In this document: positions 59,690 to 64,000 of the stretch, in pieces
Numbering within the stretch: the stretch's first letter is position 1
Layout: each line of letters begins with the position of its first letter
Translations under genes and position numbers: made by a program
Origin: Nipponacmea schrenckii
Taxonomy: Eukaryota > Mollusca > Gastropoda > Lottiidae
Assembly (NCBI GenBank): GCA_030562195.1
Contig: CM060199.1
Coordinates: 15,830,338 to 15,894,337 of the forward strand
Length of the DNA stretch: 64,000 nt
Reading direction: 5' to 3'
The notes under the pieces: model-generated
Told to the model about the DNA's origin: nothing
The model's input: only the letters and a program-made list of their open reading frames with translations
The model's database searches: none

Positions 59690-60130
59690 ATTTTATGGAT
59701 CATGAAGCCCCTTGTTAATACCGCAACAACCTTTATCATTCTTATCGCCAATTTAAATGGCATATATTTTGAAAGATAATTTGTACCCAAATGAAGGGGA
59801 GATATCCAAGATGTAAAAAAAGTTGCCAGTCCTGTCTATTTCATTCTGAAAATTTAAAAAAGGACCTCTAAAAACAACATGGTGATAATAATTTGTCATC
59901 ATTGACTGTCTTAGATATATTCAGATAACAAGACCCGGAGCTTGTTAACTTAGCTCCTATGCCTCGTTCGGGCTTCTTTATTGTTATTTTATGATCCTTA
60001 TAGACTGTCCTAGATATCGTAGACTAAGACCTAGTCCACACACTTGCCTAGTTTAATCTCAACCAGAATCTACTTTTTTCCTTAGTGATCAATGATCAAA
60101 AGTTACTTTCAAGTTTTCCAAAAATAAACC
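59690..60130. repeat. Copy 1 of a local duplication
   Basis: Shares with 60610-61230 the blocks AGTTGCCAGTCCTGTCTATT, GGAGCTTGTTAACTTAGCTC and GACTGTCCTAGATATCGTAG in the same order and orientation. The two copies are clearly diverged. Confidence 0.8.
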
Positions 60131-60609
60131 TGTCAATAGCTTTTTTGGTATTTCTATCTAAAATATATTACCTAAAAATATACAAATAAACTGATTTATT
60201 GCCTTGGTTTTAGACATTTGTTTGGATGTGAGATTTATTTCTTATCAATAATCTCAATAAATGGTGAGAAGGAGATCTAAATTTAAACTATGTAATGTAA
60301 TTTCTTTTGTTGCAAAATATAATACATGTAAAAAAAAATGGATTTGTATTCATTCCTTAACTTTTCTATCTTCTACCTGTGCTTGAATGAAATAAAAGTT
60401 AATAATAAAGAGAAAGACAGTATCTTTACGCTAGAAATTATGACAGACTAGAATCAGTCCCCAGATGTTCCTGTATACAACAAAGATGAAGATAAATATT
60501 ATTACTTTGTCTTGTAAAACGGAATCAATTTTAATTCTGTGTCTGAGACTATATTTCTCTGAGAAACACCCTTTAAAGTACCAGAGGATCAAGTGTAGTG
60601 ACTTGTATA

Positions 60610-61230
60610 ATTTCATTGCATTGCACAAAACCTTTTTTAATACATTAACAGCATTTATTGTTCAAATCGCCAAACTAAATGATACAATTTTAAAAGATAA
60701 TATATAACCAAATGAAGGGAAGACATTCAAGATATAAACCAAGTTGCCAGTCCTGTCTATTTCATTCTGGAAATTTAGACAATGACTTCTAATAACAACT
60801 TGGTGATAATAATTTTCATTTCGAACACGAATACAGAGGGATTAGATGGGGTCAACTATGATTTGAAGTAGCTCAGCTTTCCTAACTGCGTTAAAGGCAG
60901 AACCAATTGCTTACTAGCAATAGACGATGTTGCTTACTTCAAAGATCAAGGCCAGGAGGTCTTATTGACCATCTCTAGATACCAAGATCCAGAGCTTGTT
61001 GACTTAGCTCCTATGCCTCTTTGGGCTTCTTTATCGTTATTTTATGATCCTTATAGACTGTCCTAGATATCGTAGACTAAGACCTAGTCCACACACCTGT
61101 CTGGTTTAATCTCAACCTTATAGACTGTCCTAGATATCGTAGACTAAGACCTAGTCCACACACCTGTCTGGTTTAATCTCAACCAGAATCTACTTCCTTC
61201 CCTTCGTGATCAATGATCAAAGGTATATAT
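60610..61230. repeat. Copy 2 of the local duplication, with an internal 67-bp tandem duplication
   Basis: Same order of blocks as 59690-60130, plus an extra stretch of about 110 bp at 60820-60950. A 67-bp segment starting TTATAGACTGTCCTAGATAT occurs twice in tandem and virtually identical (61051-61117 and 61118-61184), so that internal duplication is recent. The ORFs at 60431-60707 show no protein-like features. Confidence 0.85.
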
Positions 61231-61234
61231 TTGG

Positions 61235-62225
61235 TTACATTTATTTTTAAAACTCTGTTTTTCAGCAATGAGCAATGATGCTGATTAATAAGGGTTTTTT
61301 AGTCTTTTTTATTGTGATTAAATTAGGATTGTGCAATACTTTCTCCTAAAGCTAAACGTCAACTACATCTAAACCTATATTCAGTTCTAAAGGTATGATT
61401 CTTAGATACAGTCATCTCAATAACATAAAATCTCTTTTTAAATCTGAAATAAATTGAAATTCTTCAAGACAAAATAAAAAACTTTGTTATATGTTGGAAA
61501 TCAAAGGAGAAACTTTGCTGTATCTCAATTTCTACTATTGTAAAATATAAACTATCCTCTTTATATTCATTCCATTCTATCACAGGGAGGACAGAATGCA
61601 AAAAATATGTCGTTAAAGTTCAATTAAAAGGGTTATTATGTAAAAAAAAAACTAATATATTTCTTGAACATCCTACTTAATTGTATCTACTTGATCAAAA
61701 TTAATTTTTTTTAAAAGGGTTAATGATAAATGGAAAGTACTAATTCTTAATTACACGTTTATTTCGCTCGAATCTTTTCAGTGGATTTCTTACGCCTAAC
61801 AAAACAATACATATCTAAGATGTTTACGTAAACTTGTAAAAAATTAAATTAACTACTAGTATTAGATTACAACTTTTAAATATGTTCAGGGACACATTTG
61901 GTTAGATTTTGACGTTAAGTTTTCATAAATTTGAGCCGAAGAAATAATTCGGCTTACAACATAAAAAGAACGACCTTCAATGTTTACACAGAAATGAACC
62001 ATTTACCAAACTAGTATAATATAAAAACAACACACCAATTTTTTTTCCAGAACCAAATTGTAAGAATTCACAAACCCAGTCCATTTTAAAAGCAACAAGC
62101 ACGGAGTTACTCATTTCTAATTTCTAGGAACCATTATTTAAGTAATAAACTTAGAACTTATATACGAAAATTACATGAATAACTAAGAATAAAAATTTAA
62201 ATTTCAACTGATTCAAAAGGGGAAA
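61235..62225. other. No gene seen
   Basis: AT-rich spacer without recognisable exons or element ends. Confidence 0.4.
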
Positions 62226-62230
62226 TTCTC

Positions 62231-62434
62231 GAAACTATGGTATCAACTGAGAAACTAAAGAGTCAACTGAGAAACAAAGGAGTAAACCTAGAAACGATGG
62301 TTTCAGCTGATAAACTATGGTATTAACTTTGAAAACTATGGTATTAACTTACAAAACTATGGTATTAACGTGCGCAACTATGGTATTTACTTCAAAAACT
62401 ATGTTAGTTACCTATAAAACAATGGTATTAACTG
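62231..62434. repeat. Minisatellite, unit 20-21 bp
   Basis: About ten units of AAACTATGGTATTAACTTA-type sequence, the middle ones best conserved. Confidence 0.88.
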
Positions 62435-63257
62435 AGAATCTGGAAATGGAAAAAAAACTACCCTGAAACTAACTTTGTTAACTTATATCTTAGATTTCTT
62501 ACAGACAAGAGGCAGTGTTCTTGCAGGCAACTTCCGGGTGGGCTAGCTGGACATTTGGGCAGAAACAGAACTCAAATATCTACCATAGAACAAAAGATAC
62601 TTTGAAAAATTGTTGTTTTTGGCTTGCCTATTGGCCATAAGAGGCCAATATAACAAGTGGCTAACTTTTCCAAATACATGTACACCCATAACTACGTTAT
62701 TAAAATACGCGACCTGCTGTATAATAGAATAAAATTGTGTAGGTTAAGCAGGAAATGAATTATAATAATAATCATGGAAGCTACAAACGTTCTTCTTAAG
62801 AAGATTTAAAGATTGTAGAAGAAAAAGGTGGACATATCAAAAAGTGCCTTATTTTCTGCCTTTGCGTTCTGTACGAAAGTTATTTGAAAATTACAAATTC
62901 TAGCTGAAATAGAATCGAGCATGCTTCTAACAATTGTAAGGAGCATTTTAGTAGATAGTAGTAGTAGAACCACGAATACATTCCTGTCTGTCTTGATGTA
63001 GAAATTGTGCTTAAGGTATGTGAGGTTTAAAACTAACATCCAGACAATTCCCTGAAGTACTGACACAGGCATTAGCATTATAAAGTATATTGTATAATGA
63101 TTTTTTAGTGCAAATATTTCAGTACTTATGTGAGTGTATAATTTTTTTTTCAATGATTGATAACACTGAACAATTCAGTATCAAATCAGTTTATTGGTAT
63201 TTGAATATGTATATTGTTATTGTTATTATTCAAAAAATCAAGAATATCACTTCTTAC

Positions 63258-63292
63258 CTGATTCTAGTTCTCTGCGTATTCTGTTTTGTCGG
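63258..63292 (-). other. Candidate microexon at the right edge
   Basis: A 35-bp segment bounded on the minus strand by TTTATCAG and GTAAGAAG, reading RQNRIRRELES in one frame or PTKQNTQRTRIR in another. It could belong with 63556-63640 to a gene that starts beyond the window. Splice signals are good, coding content is thin. Confidence 0.22.
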
Positions 63293-63555
63293 CTGATAAA
63301 TTTTACGTTCAAAAGATCTTGGCTAAAAACACTTTGTTGGTACTAATTTAGATGAAGTCGTTTCCATCTGAAATGTGAAATTACAATCACTGGATATAAA
63401 AATATACTATCCAAATTCTGATGTTTGTCGGCAATTGTAAAGCTTAAATTTCCTTCAAATAAATCAGCCTATATTTCTTTTTAAAAAGCAACAGAAAAGG
63501 ACATTTTCATCCCATTAGTAAATTCCTCACAGAATTAAAATAAAAGAGCACTTAC

Positions 63556-63640
63556 AATTCCCAATTGATGCTTGTTTTTCATTATTCTGTGTATTCTAAT
63601 TCTTTTTCTCAATTTTTTGCTTGAATTACCCCATAGATCT
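63556..63640 (-). other. Candidate exon at the right edge
   Basis: On the minus strand KLEDIKEDLWGNSSKKLRKR continues with IRIHRIMKNKHQLGI and ends at a GTAAGTG donor at 63555. The basic, helix-forming composition resembles real protein, but the acceptor is uncertain and I recognise no family. Confidence 0.28.
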
Positions 63641-64000
63641 TCTTTGATGTCTTCCAGTTTTGCTCCAATTTTGTTGACATGGAAAGAAATATAAAAATGG
63701 TTTACTTAAAAATGACAACCAGTAATATAAAACAAAAAGACCCTTTACTAAATAATAATTACCAAAACATCTCCATATAAATTATTTCTTGTTGATATCC
63801 TTAATGGCGGTTTAAACTCCCTTTACTGCTTAGGTAAAGATTTGAATATGTTGAAACAAAAGTGTGTGTGAAAAGTGTTCAGATAAGACTCACTGTTGTG
63901 GACAAGGATTGGATGGTAGTGATTTATGTTCAGATAGTTCAGTTCAGATTTTGCTGGTTTGAAAATCTAAACTTTTAATCGGTTTATTTGAATTTTGATC

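Noticed and set aside
62806..63153. Minus-strand ORF of 115 codons, hydrophobic
   Set aside because: No homologue recognised, no conserved motif and no splice context; low-complexity Leu/Ile/Phe content is expected from AT-rich sequence. Transcript data could reopen it.

Overview
The window is eukaryotic and animal: coding sequence is cut into short exons with GT-AG introns, base composition is AT-rich, and about half the length is transposon debris and tandem repeats. The gene families and repeat types (a PAN-Sushi-GON secreted protein, DIRS and Penelope retroelements, tRNA-derived SINEs, long dispersed AT-rich repeats) suggest a lophotrochozoan, most likely a mollusc and perhaps a gastropod. 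That assignment is inference; no single marker proves it. Exon coordinates were worked out by hand from splice signals, reading phase and remembered family sequences.

The left third (1-23.5 kb) is gene-dense. A mitochondrial seryl-tRNA synthetase-family gene (SARS2 or its paralogue SLIMP) runs off the left edge on the minus strand. It is followed by a complete SNW1 (spliceosome/transcription co-regulator; minus strand, 14 coding exons, 531 aa). A complete ADCK1 (mitochondrial UbiB-type kinase-like protein; plus strand, 9 coding exons, 514 aa) starts 609 bp away from SNW1, head to head. The same SNW1/ADCK1 neighbourhood and orientation exists in human chromosome 14q24.3. Next comes a complete three-exon globin (minus strand, 160 aa) with an N-terminal MGCGSS acylation signal. 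The SNW1 introns carry three DNA-transposon insertions.

From 24 to 28 kb there is a roughly 30-bp minisatellite, a 1.4-kb foldback (palindromic) element and another degenerate tandem repeat. From 28.5 to 34.1 kb lies a minus-strand gene for a secreted PAN-Sushi-GON protein whose largest intron holds a decayed LINE and simple repeats.

From 34.8 to 44.6 kb is a stack of mobile elements: diverged repeats and a tRNA-like SINE remnant, a broken Penelope-like element with a GIY-YIG domain, a 2.5-kb element with long inverted arms built of short tandem repeats, and a broken DIRS-type tyrosine-recombinase retroelement with 44-bp inverted termini inserted in the right arm of that element.

The right third (44.6-64 kb) has no confident host gene. 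It holds a 249-bp TTAA-flanked MITE, three copies or fragments of one tRNA-SINE family, arrays of a roughly 180-bp AT-rich repeat, a LINE remnant, a decayed coding segment at 55.4-56.5 kb, a local duplication at 59.7-61.2 kb, and two weak candidate exons near the right edge.
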